DNA from: Kribbella caucasensis
Lineage (GTDB): Bacteria; Actinomycetota; Actinomycetes; Propionibacteriales; Kribbellaceae
Assembly: GCF_004361855.1 (NCBI RefSeq)
Contig: NZ_SNWQ01000002.1
Location: forward strand, 1-64,000
DNA length: 64,000 bases
Direction of reading: 5' to 3'
Of the stretch, positions 34,118 to 43,062 are shown one piece after another (within the stretch, counting starts at the first letter, position 1; every line of letters starts with the position of its first letter). Both the position numbers and the translations under genes were made by a program. Under the pieces are notes generated by a model. The model was given only the letters and a program-made list of their open reading frames with translations, ran no database searches and had not been told where the DNA came from.

Positions 34118-35779
34118 ATGACAGCGTCGACTTCCCGCCCGGTGGTCCTCACCGTGGACGACGATCCGGGTGTTTCCCGCTCGATTGCCCGCGATCTGCG
34201 CCGCCGGTACGGCGAGGAGAACCGGATCGTCCGGGCCGAGGCCGGACCGCAGGCCCTGGAAGCGTTGCGCGAGCTCAAGCTCCGCGGCGAGCCGGTGGCG
34301 TTGCTGCTGGCCGACTACCGGATGCCGCAGATGACCGGAATCGAGTTCCTCGAGCAGGCGATGGACCTGTTCCCGCTCGCCCGGCGCGTCCTGCTCACCG
34401 CGTACGCCGACACCGATGCCGCGATCCAGGCGATCAACGTCGTCGACCTGGACCACTATCTGCTCAAACCGTGGAACCCGCCGGAGGAGAAGCTCTATCC
34501 GGTGGTCGACGCGATGCTCGAGCTGTGGCGGACGACCCCCGAGCCGTCCACGGACGAGACCCGGGTGATCGGCCACCGCTGGTCGGCGCCGTCGTTCGCG
34601 GCGCGCGACTTCCTCGCCCGCAACGCTGTGCCGTTCCGCTGGCTCGGGGTGGATGACGACGAGAGCAAGCGTCTGCTGGAAGCCGCCGGCGTCGACGGTT
34701 CGACGCTGCCCGTGGTGATCACCCCTGACGGGAGCGTGATGGTCGCCCCGTCGGAGGCCGACCTGGCCGCCAACGTCGGCTTGTCCACGAAGCCCGCCGA
34801 GGAATTCTACGATCTGGTCGTGGTCGGCGGTGGTCCGGCCGGTCTCGGTGCTGCCGTCTACGGCGCCAGCGAGGGACTGCGGACCGTACTGGTCGAGCAG
34901 TTGGCGACTGGTGGGCAGGCCGGTCAGTCCAGCCGGATCGAGAACTACTTGGGCTTCCCCGACGGCGTTTCCGGGTCCCAGCTCACCGATCGGGCTCGGC
35001 GGCAGGCAGTTCGTTTCGGCGCGGAGTTGCTGACCGCGCGTCAGGTGGTTGGACTGGAGGCCGCCGGTTCCGCGCGTCGGCTGATGTTCTCCGACGGCAG
35101 CGACATCTCCGCGCACTCGGTCATCCTGGCGACCGGCGTCTCGTACCGGACGCTGGAGGCACCCGGCGTGGACGACCTGTGCGGCCGGGGCATCTACTAC
35201 GGTTCGGCGACCACCGAGGGTCCGAGCTGCGTCGGCCAGGAGGTCTACATCATCGGCGGGGCGAACTCGGCCGGCCAGGCGGCGGTCTACTTCAGCCGGC
35301 ATGCGAAACGCGTGCATATGCTGGTAAGAGGCCCCTCGCTGCTGGCGACCATGTCGTCGTACCTGATCAACCAGATCGACGACATCGACAACATCGAGGT
35401 CCACACCTGTACCGAGGTGGTGTCCTGCAAAGGGTCGGATCACCTGGAGCGGCTCACCCTGCACAACAGCGCGACCGGCGAGAGCCGCGAGGTGGACACG
35501 GAATGGATGTTCGTGTTCATCGGCGCGGCCCCGCGGACCGACTGGCTGCCGGGTGATCTGCTCCGCGATCAGCGCGGATTCGTGCTGACCGGGCCCGACC
35601 TGCGTGGGAAGCCGCCGGGCTGGGCGCTGGAGCGGGAGCCGTACCACCTGGAGACGAGCATGCCGGGCGTCTTCGCGGCGGGCGACGTCCGGGCCGAGTC
35701 GGTCAAGCGGGTCGCCTCCGCGGTCGGCGACGGCGCGATGGCCGTGACCTTGGTGCACCGATACCTGGAGATGTTGTGA
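34118..35779 (+). CDS. fused response regulator / thioredoxin-reductase-like flavoprotein
   Basis: 553 residues. Receiver domain 8-135 with VDDDP, phosphoacceptor D66 in LLADYRMPQMTG, and K117 in LLKPW. A glutaredoxin/thioredoxin-like segment (about 150-222, without CxxC) follows. The last 325 residues are a thioredoxin-reductase fold: FAD loop VVGGGPAGLGAA (236-247), TGGQAG, NADPH loop IIGGANSAGQAA (378-389) and FAAGDVRAESVKRVASAVGDG. The redox cysteine pair expected between these loops is absent (GSATTEGPSC). Phosphorylation may therefore control a flavin reductase output rather than DNA binding. Coupled by TGATG overlap to the kinase gene. Confidence 0.9.
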   Translation: MTASTSRPVVLTVDDDPGVSRSIARDLRRRYGEENRIVRAEAGPQALEALRELKLRGEPVALLLADYRMPQMTGIEFLEQAMDLFPLARRVLLTAYADTDAAIQAINVVDLDHYLLKPWNPPEEKLYPVVDAMLELWRTTPEPSTDETRVIGHRWSAPSFAARDFLARNAVPFRWLGVDDDESKRLLEAAGVDGSTLPVVITPDGSVMVAPSEADLAANVGLSTKPAEEFYDLVVVGGGPAGLGAAVYGASEGLRTVLVEQLATGGQAGQSSRIENYLGFPDGVSGSQLTDRARRQAVRFGAELLTARQVVGLEAAGSARRLMFSDGSDISAHSVILATGVSYRTLEAPGVDDLCGRGIYYGSATTEGPSCVGQEVYIIGGANSAGQAAVYFSRHAKRVHMLVRGPSLLATMSSYLINQIDDIDNIEVHTCTEVVSCKGSDHLERLTLHNSATGESREVDTEWMFVFIGAAPRTDWLPGDLLRDQRGFVLTGPDLRGKPPGWALEREPYHLETSMPGVFAAGDVRAESVKRVASAVGDGAMAVTLVHRYLEML

Positions 35780-37242
35780 TGACTGCCGAGACAGCGGAAC
35801 CGCAGCGGTTGAGCATCGACGAACTGCGCACGCTCTTCCTGTTCGAGAGCCTCACCGACGAACAGCTCAGCCTGCTGGCGAATTCAGGTCACGTGCAGAA
35901 CGTCGAGGAGGGCATCGTCTTCGCCGAGGGCGAGGTCGGCACCTGCTGCTACGTCCTGCTGGACGGCGAGATCCGGATGTGCAAGATGTCGCACGGCGAG
36001 GAGGTGGAGGTCAACCGCACCTCGCAGCGCGGCGTCTATGCGGGCGCGGTGACAGCGTTCCTCGGAGCCGACGAAGGCACCGCCTACGGTACGACGATGC
36101 GGGTCACCAGGCCGTCGTCGTTCTTCGTGATCGACGCCAGTGTGATGGCCGATATGATGAACCGCTGGTTCCCGATGGCGGTGCACCTGATCGACGGGTT
36201 CGTGTCGGGGATGCGGCGGACCAACCAGACGATGGGGGAGCGCGAGCGGTTGCTTGCCCTGGGCTCCTTGTCCGCCGGGTTGACCCATGAGCTCAACAAC
36301 CCCGCCGCCGCAGCGGTTCGGGCCGCTGCCACCCTTCGGCAGCGGGTCGCCGGGATGCGGTCCAAGCTCGCGATGCTTGCCGACGGCACCCTTGACGCGA
36401 CCAAGCTGCACCAGATCGTCGAGTTGCAGGAGGCCGCGGTCGAGCGGGTGGCCAAGGCGAAGGCCAAGGAGGTCTCGCCGATCGAGCTGTCCGACGCCGA
36501 GGACTCGCTGTCCGACTGGCTCGACGATCACGACGTGACCTCCAGCTGGGACGTGGCGCCCGTGCTGGCCTCGGTCGGGCTGGATGTCGAATGGATGGAG
36601 GAGGTGCTGGCGGCCGTCGGCCCGGCGTACCTCGAAGGTGCTGTCCGGTGGTTGATGTACACGATCGACACCGAGTCGCTGATGAACGAGATCGACGACT
36701 CGGTCACCCGGATCTCCACCTTGGTCGGCGCCGCCAGGCAGTACTCGCAGATCGACCGCGCGCCGTACCAGGTGGTGGATCTGCGCGAACTGCTGAAGTC
36801 GACGCTGGTGATGATGTCGGGCAAGTTGCAGGGCATCGAGGTGGTGAAGGAGTTCGATCCCGAGCTGCCCCCGATCCCGGCGTACGCGGCGGAGCTCAAC
36901 CAGGTGTGGACCAACGTCATCGACAACGCCGTCTCCGCGATGGGCGGCTCCGGCACGCTGACGATCCGGACCAAGCGCGACGGCGCCTACGCGGTGGTCG
37001 AGATCGGCGACACCGGACCGGGCATCCCGCCGGAGATCCGCCGCCGCATCTTCGAGCCGTTCTTCACCACCAAGCCGATCGGCGAGGGCACCGGTCTCGG
37101 CCTGGACATCTCCTGGCGGATCGTGGTCAAGAAACACCACGGCGACCTGCGCGTCGAGTCCCAGCCCGGCGACACCCGCTTCAAGATAGTCCTCCCCATC
37201 GACCCCGAAGCCGAAATAGAGGCGCAGGCCGACTTGATCTGA
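35779..37242 (+). CDS. cyclic-nucleotide-binding-domain histidine kinase
   Basis: 487 residues, no membrane segments. An N-terminal cNMP-binding domain (about 15-130; EEGIVFAEGEVGTCCYVLLDGEIRM... type jelly roll, quoted in part) replaces the usual sensor. The H-box LTHELNNPAAAA has H170; the HATPase_c domain shows NQVWTNVIDNAVSAM (N box), GDTGPGIPP (G1), FEPFFTTKP (F) and GTGLGLDIS (G2). It should phosphorylate D66 of the receiver-flavoprotein whose stop codon overlaps its ATG. Input could be cAMP, another nucleotide or, given CNB-family diversity, redox state. Cytosolic. Confidence 0.9.
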   Translation: MTAETAEPQRLSIDELRTLFLFESLTDEQLSLLANSGHVQNVEEGIVFAEGEVGTCCYVLLDGEIRMCKMSHGEEVEVNRTSQRGVYAGAVTAFLGADEGTAYGTTMRVTRPSSFFVIDASVMADMMNRWFPMAVHLIDGFVSGMRRTNQTMGERERLLALGSLSAGLTHELNNPAAAAVRAAATLRQRVAGMRSKLAMLADGTLDATKLHQIVELQEAAVERVAKAKAKEVSPIELSDAEDSLSDWLDDHDVTSSWDVAPVLASVGLDVEWMEEVLAAVGPAYLEGAVRWLMYTIDTESLMNEIDDSVTRISTLVGAARQYSQIDRAPYQVVDLRELLKSTLVMMSGKLQGIEVVKEFDPELPPIPAYAAELNQVWTNVIDNAVSAMGGSGTLTIRTKRDGAYAVVEIGDTGPGIPPEIRRRIFEPFFTTKPIGEGTGLGLDISWRIVVKKHHGDLRVESQPGDTRFKIVLPIDPEAEIEAQADLI

Positions 37243-37415
37243 TCGTGGGGCGGGGTCGCGAGGGTTGGGACCCGTCGGAAGTGGGCCGCCGCGGTGATCC
37301 GCACCTGCCGGACCGGCGTGCCGTTGCTGGCTGGACTGGGGAGGGTTTTCGCGGTGTCTGGGGCGGCTGTTGGCACCCGTGGTAACACATTCCCCTCCCC
37401 GGATCGGCCGGACGG

Positions 37416-38375
37416 CTAGCGGAGGGCGGTGCCGTGGGTGTGGGTTAGGAGGGTCAGGTCGTCGCGGGTGGGGAGGGATTCCCAGTCGCCGTGGGCGCCT
37501 ACGCAGAAGGCGCCGGAGGAGGTGGCTCGGGTGAGGCGGGCTTCGGGGGTGAGGTGGTCGAGGGTGGCGGAGAGGTAGCCGGATACGAACGCGTCGCCGG
37601 CGCCGATGCTGTCGACGACCGTGACGGGGAGGGCGGGCTGGTGGAGGGTGCCGGCGGGGGAGTGGGACCAGGCGCCCTTGCCGCCGGCGGTGACGACGAC
37701 GTCCTCAGCGCCTGCGGACAGGAGGGCGGCGATTGGTTCGTCGGCGTCGGTGAGGATGTCGAGCTCGTCCTCTGAGGCGAAGATCGTGTGTACCGAGGGG
37801 AGTAGTTCACGGAGGGCTGCGGCTGCTTCGGGGCGCGACCACAGGCGGGCGCGATAGTTCACGTCGAGGGAAACCCGCACCCCGGCGGCAGACGCAGCTT
37901 GTACTACGGCCGCGGTTGCCGCGCGGGCCGTGTCAGAGAGTGCGGGCGTGATGCCGGTGACGTGGAGCAGGATTGGCGACGACGCCTTGAGCGCGGCAAC
38001 GCATTCGTCGGCGGTCAAGGTCGATCCGGCCGAACCGCGGCGGTGGTAGCTGACCCGGGTGATGTCGTGGGCAGGCTGGTCGAAGGCGATGAAACCGGTG
38101 AACGACTCGTCGGAGAATCGCAGCCACGAGGTGTCGACACCTTCGGCCCGCAGGGTGCGCTGGACCAACCGCCCGGGCTCATCGTTGCCTACAGCACCTA
38201 CCCAGGCGGCGTGGTGACCGAGCCGGGCCAGGCCGATCGCCACGTTGCTCTCCGAACCCGCGATGGACAGGTGCGCGTCGCCGCCGAGCCGCATCGCGCG
38301 TACGGTGCGCAGCGACACCATCGTCTCGCCGAGTGTGAGTACCTCTACTGCCTCGTGCGGTTGGGCCTCAAACAT
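37416..38375 (-). CDS. PfkB-family 2-keto-3-deoxy-gluconate/galactonate kinase
   Basis: 319 residues of the ribokinase/PfkB fold: EVLTLGETMVSLRTV start, the substrate-gating GSESNVAIGLARLG, and DSIGAGDAFVSGYL with the catalytic Asp in GAGD. Sequence style matches KDG kinases. It phosphorylates KDG or KDGal to the 6-phosphate that the aldolase encoded immediately upstream (8-bp overlap) cleaves. Part of the galactoside block; could also serve uronate breakdown products from the lyases at 4-10 kb. Confidence 0.88.
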   Translation of the reverse strand: MFEAQPHEAVEVLTLGETMVSLRTVRAMRLGGDAHLSIAGSESNVAIGLARLGHHAAWVGAVGNDEPGRLVQRTLRAEGVDTSWLRFSDESFTGFIAFDQPAHDITRVSYHRRGSAGSTLTADECVAALKASSPILLHVTGITPALSDTARAATAAVVQAASAAGVRVSLDVNYRARLWSRPEAAAALRELLPSVHTIFASEDELDILTDADEPIAALLSAGAEDVVVTAGGKGAWSHSPAGTLHQPALPVTVVDSIGAGDAFVSGYLSATLDHLTPEARLTRATSSGAFCVGAHGDWESLPTRDDLTLLTHTHGTALR

Positions 38376-38991
38376 CGCTCACTGCTTTGAGGAAGGCGGA
38401 GGCGCGGGCGGCGAGGTCAGACTGGGAGCCCCCGGTGGCGGCGTCGCCTAACAGAGGGGAGCTGACGCCAACGGCCAGGGCGCCGGCGGCGAGGTACTGC
38501 GGGGCGGTCACCGCGTCGACCCCGCCGACGGCGATCAGTGGTGCGTCGGGGAGAGGCGCGTGGAGTTCGCGGAGGTAGCCGGGGCCGTGGAGTTTCGCCG
38601 GGAAGACCTTCACGGCGAGCGCGCCTAGGTCGAGTGCGTTGACGATCTCGGTCGGGGTCAGCGCACCGCACAACAGCGGGAGCCCGATCTCCACACTCTG
38701 CGCCGCACCACGCGTGATCGCGGGCGTCACCGCAAACCCCGCTCCCGCCGCGGCCACCTCATCGGCCTGCGCCGGCGTCACGACGGTCCCGGCGCCGATC
38801 AGCACCGACGGGTCGAACTCCGATCGGGCCTTCGCGATCGCCTCGACCGCACCCGGCGTGGTCAGCGAGACCTCCAGCGCGGTGATCCCCGCGCCGACCA
38901 GCGTCTGGATGCACTCCAGCGCCCGATCCGGTCCGTCGGCGCGGATGATCGCGAGCAGTTTCCGGTCAGTCAGCTCTGCCAGTAAGTCCAT
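38368..38991 (-). CDS. KDPG/KDPGal aldolase (Eda/DgoA class I)
   Basis: 207 residues from ATG 38991, fixed by AGGAGGAGAT directly upstream; the frame continues far upstream but only as shadow of the sialidase. Family motifs: LLAIIRADGPDRALE, ITALEVSLTTPGA with the catalytic Glu, IGAGTVVTPAQAD, and the Schiff-base lysine in LAVKVFPAKLHG. It splits the 2-keto-3-deoxy-6-phospho sugar acid to pyruvate and glyceraldehyde 3-phosphate. Translationally coupled to the kinase. Confidence 0.93.
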   Translation of the reverse strand: MDLLAELTDRKLLAIIRADGPDRALECIQTLVGAGITALEVSLTTPGAVEAIAKARSEFDPSVLIGAGTVVTPAQADEVAAAGAGFAVTPAITRGAAQSVEIGLPLLCGALTPTEIVNALDLGALAVKVFPAKLHGPGYLRELHAPLPDAPLIAVGGVDAVTAPQYLAAGALAVGVSSPLLGDAATGGSQSDLAARASAFLKAVSDV

Positions 38992-39015
38992 ATCTCCTCC
39001 TGGGCTCCAACCTAT

Positions 39016-39027
39016 TGGATCGATCCA
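39016..39027. promoter_or_regulatory. palindrome between aldolase and sialidase genes
   Basis: Perfect palindrome TGGATCGATCCA, 25 bp upstream of the aldolase ATG and about 105 bp upstream of the divergent sialidase ATG. A candidate operator for one or both; it differs from the GTCATAAAA site used elsewhere in the block. Confidence 0.5.
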
Positions 39028-39132
39028 TACATAGGACGTGGGATGTCTCAGGTTTGGACATCGCCGATGTGGATATTTTTCCAAGTGAGCAATCCGCCCA
39101 GTAACTTTCTGCTCACCGGAAGGCAAGCCATC

Positions 39133-40950
39133 ATGCCCAGATTCCGACGTCTGGTGTTCCCAACCCTCGCCCTGGCCCTGCTCAGCACCGTGTTGCTGAG
39201 CACCCCAGATCAAACCCCACCCGCGGCCGCCGCCGTCACTCAGACCGTGTTGTTCGACAAGGGCAACGCCGGCTACGGCTGTTACCGGATCCCGGCCATC
39301 GTCCGGACGAAGACCGGAACACTGCTCGCATTCGCCGAAGCCAGACGAACCTGGTGCGGCGATTCCCAGGAGATCGACCTGGTGATGCGCCGGTCCGAGG
39401 ACGACGGGCGTACCTGGTCCGCGCAGCAGATCGTGCTCTCCGGCACCGACTCGGATCCGAACGCCGTGGCGACCCGGGGCAACCCGGCGCCGGTCGTCGA
39501 CCTGGAGACCGGCCGGATCATCCTGCTCAGCACCATGGACCCGGGTACCGGCACCAACCTGCCGCGGACGCCGTACGTGCAGTACAGCGACGACGACGGT
39601 CGCACGTTCAGTAAGGCCCGATCCCTCCTCAGCGAGATCGATGACCCGACCTGGAGTTGGTACGCGACCGGACCGGTGCACGGCATCCAGTTGGCCCGGG
39701 GTGCACACAAGGGCCGCCTCGTCGTCGGGACGAACTACAGCGTCGACGGACAGCAGGCCGGGCAGTTGGTTTACAGCGATGATCACGGCGTGACCTGGCG
39801 CAAGGGCGCGACCGATGTGCGGTCCGATGGGATGGTCCCGCAGGAGATTAGTGTCGTGGAGAAAGTCGACGGCGGGGTCTACGCCGGCGCCCGTAACAAC
39901 GGAGGCAGTGCCGGCGCCAGTCGAGCATTTGCCGTCAGCAACGATGGTGGCGAGACCTTCGCTGCGCCGTTCCAGACGATCGCGGGTCTCACCACTCCCG
40001 TCGTACAGGGCTCGCTGCTGAGATTGCGGGCGATTGATCAAGGTGCGAAGTACAACAGGATCCTGTTCGCCGCGCCGGCCGATCCCGAGCGGCGCCGGTA
40101 CATGACGCTCAGGTCCAGCTTCGACGAAGGGAAGACGTGGCAGACCGTCGACGAAGGCACCCGGATCACCAGCGAATGGTCCGGCTACTCGGACATGACC
40201 CTGCTCGACACCGGCGAGATCGGCCTGCTGTACGAAGGCGGTGCGGTCGACGCGCGCGACCAGGTCCGGTTCGCGCGGTTCACCGAGACCGACATCGGTC
40301 ACCCCGACGGCGCCAGCGGTCCGACCACGCCCGACGTGTCCGGCCTCGGTAACCACAGTTACCTTCGGGGCGGTTCGACGGCGGTCGCCGGGAAGTTCGG
40401 CCAGGGGCGTGACCTGGACGGTGTCGACGACGCGATCCAGCTCCCGTACGCCGAATCGCTGGCGCTCGGATCCGGTGACTTCACCGCGATGACGTGGATC
40501 AAGTACGGCGCGAGTACGGCGAGCCAGGCGATCTTCTGGGGTTACGGGATCAACGAGTTCTCCCAATTCTGGCTGCGTGCTGAACCCGCCAGCGCGCGGA
40601 TCAAGGGTCTGATCACAGTCAACGGGTCGACCGCATCCGTGGTGACGACCAAGGCATACAACGACAACGCCTGGCACCACGTCGCTCTGCAACGCAAGGC
40701 GGGAACGCTTGCCATCTGGGTCGACGGCGCCCAGATCGCCAGCGTCGCTGCCCCGACCGGTTCGATCAGCCCTGGCCGTCCGTTCAAGATGTACGTCGGC
40801 CAGCGCCTCGACGGAGCCCACCACTTCGACGGCTCGCTCGACGAGGTCCGCATCTACAAGCGCGCCCTCACCTCGACCGAGCTCAACAGCATCCGCACCG
40901 CCAACGCCACCACCATCCCGAACGCGGTCCTCGACCTCCCGCTCGGGTAG
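39133..40950 (+). CDS. secreted exo-alpha-sialidase with LamG domain
   Basis: 605 residues. Signal peptide to about residue 35 (LVFPTLALALLSTVLLS core, cleavage after PPAAAA). GH33 six-bladed propeller: CYRIPAIVRT carries the Arg-Ile-Pro motif, and five Asp-boxes are readable (SEDDGRTWS, SDDDGRTFS, SDDHGVTWR, SNDGGETFA, SFDEGKTWQ). From about residue 425 a LamG/concanavalin domain (FTAMTWIKYG, AWHHVALQRKAGTLAIWVDG, GSLDEVRIYKRAL). It releases terminal sialic acids outside the cell. It sits on the opposite strand and interrupts the galactonate-pathway genes; no sialic acid catabolic genes are present. Confidence 0.93.
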   Translation: MPRFRRLVFPTLALALLSTVLLSTPDQTPPAAAAVTQTVLFDKGNAGYGCYRIPAIVRTKTGTLLAFAEARRTWCGDSQEIDLVMRRSEDDGRTWSAQQIVLSGTDSDPNAVATRGNPAPVVDLETGRIILLSTMDPGTGTNLPRTPYVQYSDDDGRTFSKARSLLSEIDDPTWSWYATGPVHGIQLARGAHKGRLVVGTNYSVDGQQAGQLVYSDDHGVTWRKGATDVRSDGMVPQEISVVEKVDGGVYAGARNNGGSAGASRAFAVSNDGGETFAAPFQTIAGLTTPVVQGSLLRLRAIDQGAKYNRILFAAPADPERRRYMTLRSSFDEGKTWQTVDEGTRITSEWSGYSDMTLLDTGEIGLLYEGGAVDARDQVRFARFTETDIGHPDGASGPTTPDVSGLGNHSYLRGGSTAVAGKFGQGRDLDGVDDAIQLPYAESLALGSGDFTAMTWIKYGASTASQAIFWGYGINEFSQFWLRAEPASARIKGLITVNGSTASVVTTKAYNDNAWHHVALQRKAGTLAIWVDGAQIASVAAPTGSISPGRPFKMYVGQRLDGAHHFDGSLDEVRIYKRALTSTELNSIRTANATTIPNAVLDLPLG

Positions 40951-41029
40951 CGAGAGCATCAGGCTGACCTGGCGGACGCGGACACCGTGAGCCGCCAGGT
41001 CAGCTCACCCGACGCCGGTACCACGGCCG

Positions 41030-42175
41030 TCACCATTCCGCGAACGATCCGTCCTCGTGGGTCCAGATCGGATTGCGCCACGCATGGCCCTTCCGATCCG
41101 CGGCGCGCACCGCCTCCTCGTCGACCGTGATGCCCAACCCTGGCAGGGGATTCCACTCCGCGTACCCATTGACCCAGGTAAACGGCGCCGGATCGACGAC
41201 GTACGACGTCAGGTCACTCTCCAGGTTGTAGTGGATGCCCCGGCTCTGCTCCTGGATCAGGAAGTTCGGCGTTGCGAAGGACACCTGGAGACTCGCCGCC
41301 AGCGAGATCGGCCCCAACGGGCAATGCGGCGCGAACGACGCCCCATGCGTCTCGGCCAGTACTGCGATTCGCCGCAGCTCCGAGATCCCCCCGGCGTGCG
41401 ACACATCGGGCTGCACGACCGCGACTCCCGCGTTCAAAGCCGGTACGAAATCCGACCGGTTGTACAGGCGTTCGCCCAACGCCACCGGCACAGTCGAACG
41501 TCCGACCACCTCCGGCAACTGGTGCAACTGCTCCGGCAGTACCGGTTCTTCGACGAACAATGGATGCAGATCCTCGACCGCATGCAGGATCCGCCGCGCT
41601 CCCGCGACCCCGACCCGCCCGTGCAGGTCGATCGCGACGTCGAGCGAGTCGCCGAGCACCGACCGCGCGGCTGCCAGCCGCGACACAATGGACTTGATCT
41701 CCGCCAGCGATGGCGACGGCTGGATCCGGCCACTGGCGTTCATCTTCACCGCGGTCATCCCGGCCGCGACCTGCTCGCCCACCTGCGCCGCGATCTCACC
41801 CGGCTCGTCGCCACCGACCCACGCATAGACGCGAGCCCGATCCCGGACGCGGCCGCCGAGCAGGGCCGCGACGGGAGCGCCGTACACCTTGCCTGCGATG
41901 TCCCACAGCGCATGGTCGAGCCCGGCGACCGCACTGCTCAGCACCGGGCCGCCTCGGTAGAACCCGCCCTTGGACAGGACCTGCCAGTGCCGCTCGATCT
42001 GCAGTGGGTCCTGGCCGATCAGGTACTCCGACAGTGTCTCGATCGCGGTCCGGACGACCTCGGCTCGTCCCTCGACCACGGGTTCACCCCAGCCGACGAC
42101 GCCGTCACTCGTCTCGATCCGGCAGAACAACCACCGTGGCGGGACCAGGAACGTCTCGATCCGCTCGATCTTCAC
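41030..42175 (-). CDS. dgoD: D-galactonate dehydratase
   Basis: 381 residues of the enolase superfamily, mandelate racemase subgroup. Starts MKIERIETFLVPPRWLFCRI; metal ligands in AIDLHGR, LFVEEPVLPE and LGERLYNRSDF; the catalytic His in FAPHCPLGPISLA; and QEQSRGIHYN, all as in DgoD. It dehydrates D-galactonate to 2-keto-3-deoxygalactonate. It follows the SDR gene by 70 bp in the same direction. Confidence 0.92.
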   Translation of the reverse strand: MKIERIETFLVPPRWLFCRIETSDGVVGWGEPVVEGRAEVVRTAIETLSEYLIGQDPLQIERHWQVLSKGGFYRGGPVLSSAVAGLDHALWDIAGKVYGAPVAALLGGRVRDRARVYAWVGGDEPGEIAAQVGEQVAAGMTAVKMNASGRIQPSPSLAEIKSIVSRLAAARSVLGDSLDVAIDLHGRVGVAGARRILHAVEDLHPLFVEEPVLPEQLHQLPEVVGRSTVPVALGERLYNRSDFVPALNAGVAVVQPDVSHAGGISELRRIAVLAETHGASFAPHCPLGPISLAASLQVSFATPNFLIQEQSRGIHYNLESDLTSYVVDPAPFTWVNGYAEWNPLPGLGITVDEEAVRAADRKGHAWRNPIWTHEDGSFAEW

Positions 42176-42245
42176 CTGCCACCCCGAGCCTTGGACGCAC
42201 TCGTCGCACCCCGCGCCTTTGAACCACGAGTCGCCTTCGAGCCGC

Positions 42246-42968
42246 TCATGCGGAGTCCTTGACCGCTGACCAGCCGCCGTCGACCGTCCAGTTCGCCGCC
42301 GTCACGAACGACGCCTCCTCCGACAGCAGGAACGCCACCACCGACGCCACCTCATCCGGCCGGCCCAGCCGCCCGACCGCTGTCGCCCGCGCACTCTGCT
42401 CCCGGCCGTCCGCATCGACACGATCCCACGCGGCCGTCTCCACCGGACCCGGCAGCACCGTGTTCACCCGGATCGTCCCGCCGTACTCGACCGCGAGTTG
42501 CCGCCCCAGCGAAACCAGTGCGCCCTTCGTCGCGGCGTACGCCGGATGTCCGGGCAGCCCGATGACCGCGTGTACCGACGACACCAGCACCACGGAGCCA
42601 CGCGTGGCCGACAGGTCGCCGTACAGGCTGCGGAAGCCGAGGAACGCGGCGGTGAGGTTGACGTCGAGCTGCCGCTGCCACGACACCGGTGAGAGGTCGT
42701 GCGCCGGCAAGACGTCGAGGGTGAAGGCGTTGCTGACCAGTCCGCTGATCGGTCCCAGCTCGTCCCGCCCGCGCGAGAGCGCCTCGGCCCACGTATCCGG
42801 CGACGCCACATCACCGAGTACTGCGATCGCGCGATCGGGGATCTCCTTGCACGGCTTGACGTCCAGCTGGACGACGGATGCGCCCTCATCGAGGAACCGC
42901 TGGACGCAGGCAGCGCCGATACCGGTGGCCGCGCCGGTCACCACGATCACCCGTCCACCCAGCCGCAC
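42246..42968 (-). CDS. short-chain dehydrogenase, probable sugar (galactose) dehydrogenase
   Basis: 240 residues from GTG 42968. An ATG at 42983 gives five more codons, but those codons contain AAGGAGG five bases before the GTG, so they are the Shine-Dalgarno. NAD(P) loop TGAATGIG, catalytic Ser in VLVSSVHAV, YAATK (Tyr-Lys) and a normal C-terminal WTVDGGW. Next to galactonate dehydratase the likely reaction is galactose to galactonolactone; reduction of a uronate-derived keto acid is an alternative. TATAAT and an operator lie upstream. Confidence 0.82.
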   Translation of the reverse strand: MRLGGRVIVVTGAATGIGAACVQRFLDEGASVVQLDVKPCKEIPDRAIAVLGDVASPDTWAEALSRGRDELGPISGLVSNAFTLDVLPAHDLSPVSWQRQLDVNLTAAFLGFRSLYGDLSATRGSVVLVSSVHAVIGLPGHPAYAATKGALVSLGRQLAVEYGGTIRVNTVLPGPVETAAWDRVDADGREQSARATAVGRLGRPDEVASVVAFLLSEEASFVTAANWTVDGGWSAVKDSA

Positions 42969-43016
42969 GTCGTCCTCCTTCATGTCAGGCCTGGATCGCC
43001 TACACCCGAGCCAGGG

Positions 43017-43046
43017 ATTATACCCATATTTTATGACAATATCTTG
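43017..43046 (-). promoter_or_regulatory. promoter and GntR-type operator of the SDR-dgoD operon
   Basis: Read on the minus strand: TATAAT (43022-43017) as -10, overlapped upstream by an AT-rich 22-base site (43046-43025) with core ATTGTCATAAAATATG. The 22 bases match the site at 49660-49681 at 19 positions. Its position over the -35/spacer fits repression. Confidence 0.7.
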
Positions 43047-43062
43047 CCCTGGGCCTGCGCGA

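Noticed and set aside
35884..37140. 418-codon minus-strand open frame
   Set aside because: Antisense shadow of the histidine kinase, whose H, N and G boxes are unambiguous.
38992..40959. Long N-terminal extension of the aldolase frame
   Set aside because: It is antisense to the sialidase gene; the aldolase has a strong Shine-Dalgarno at its ATG 38991 and normal family length from there.
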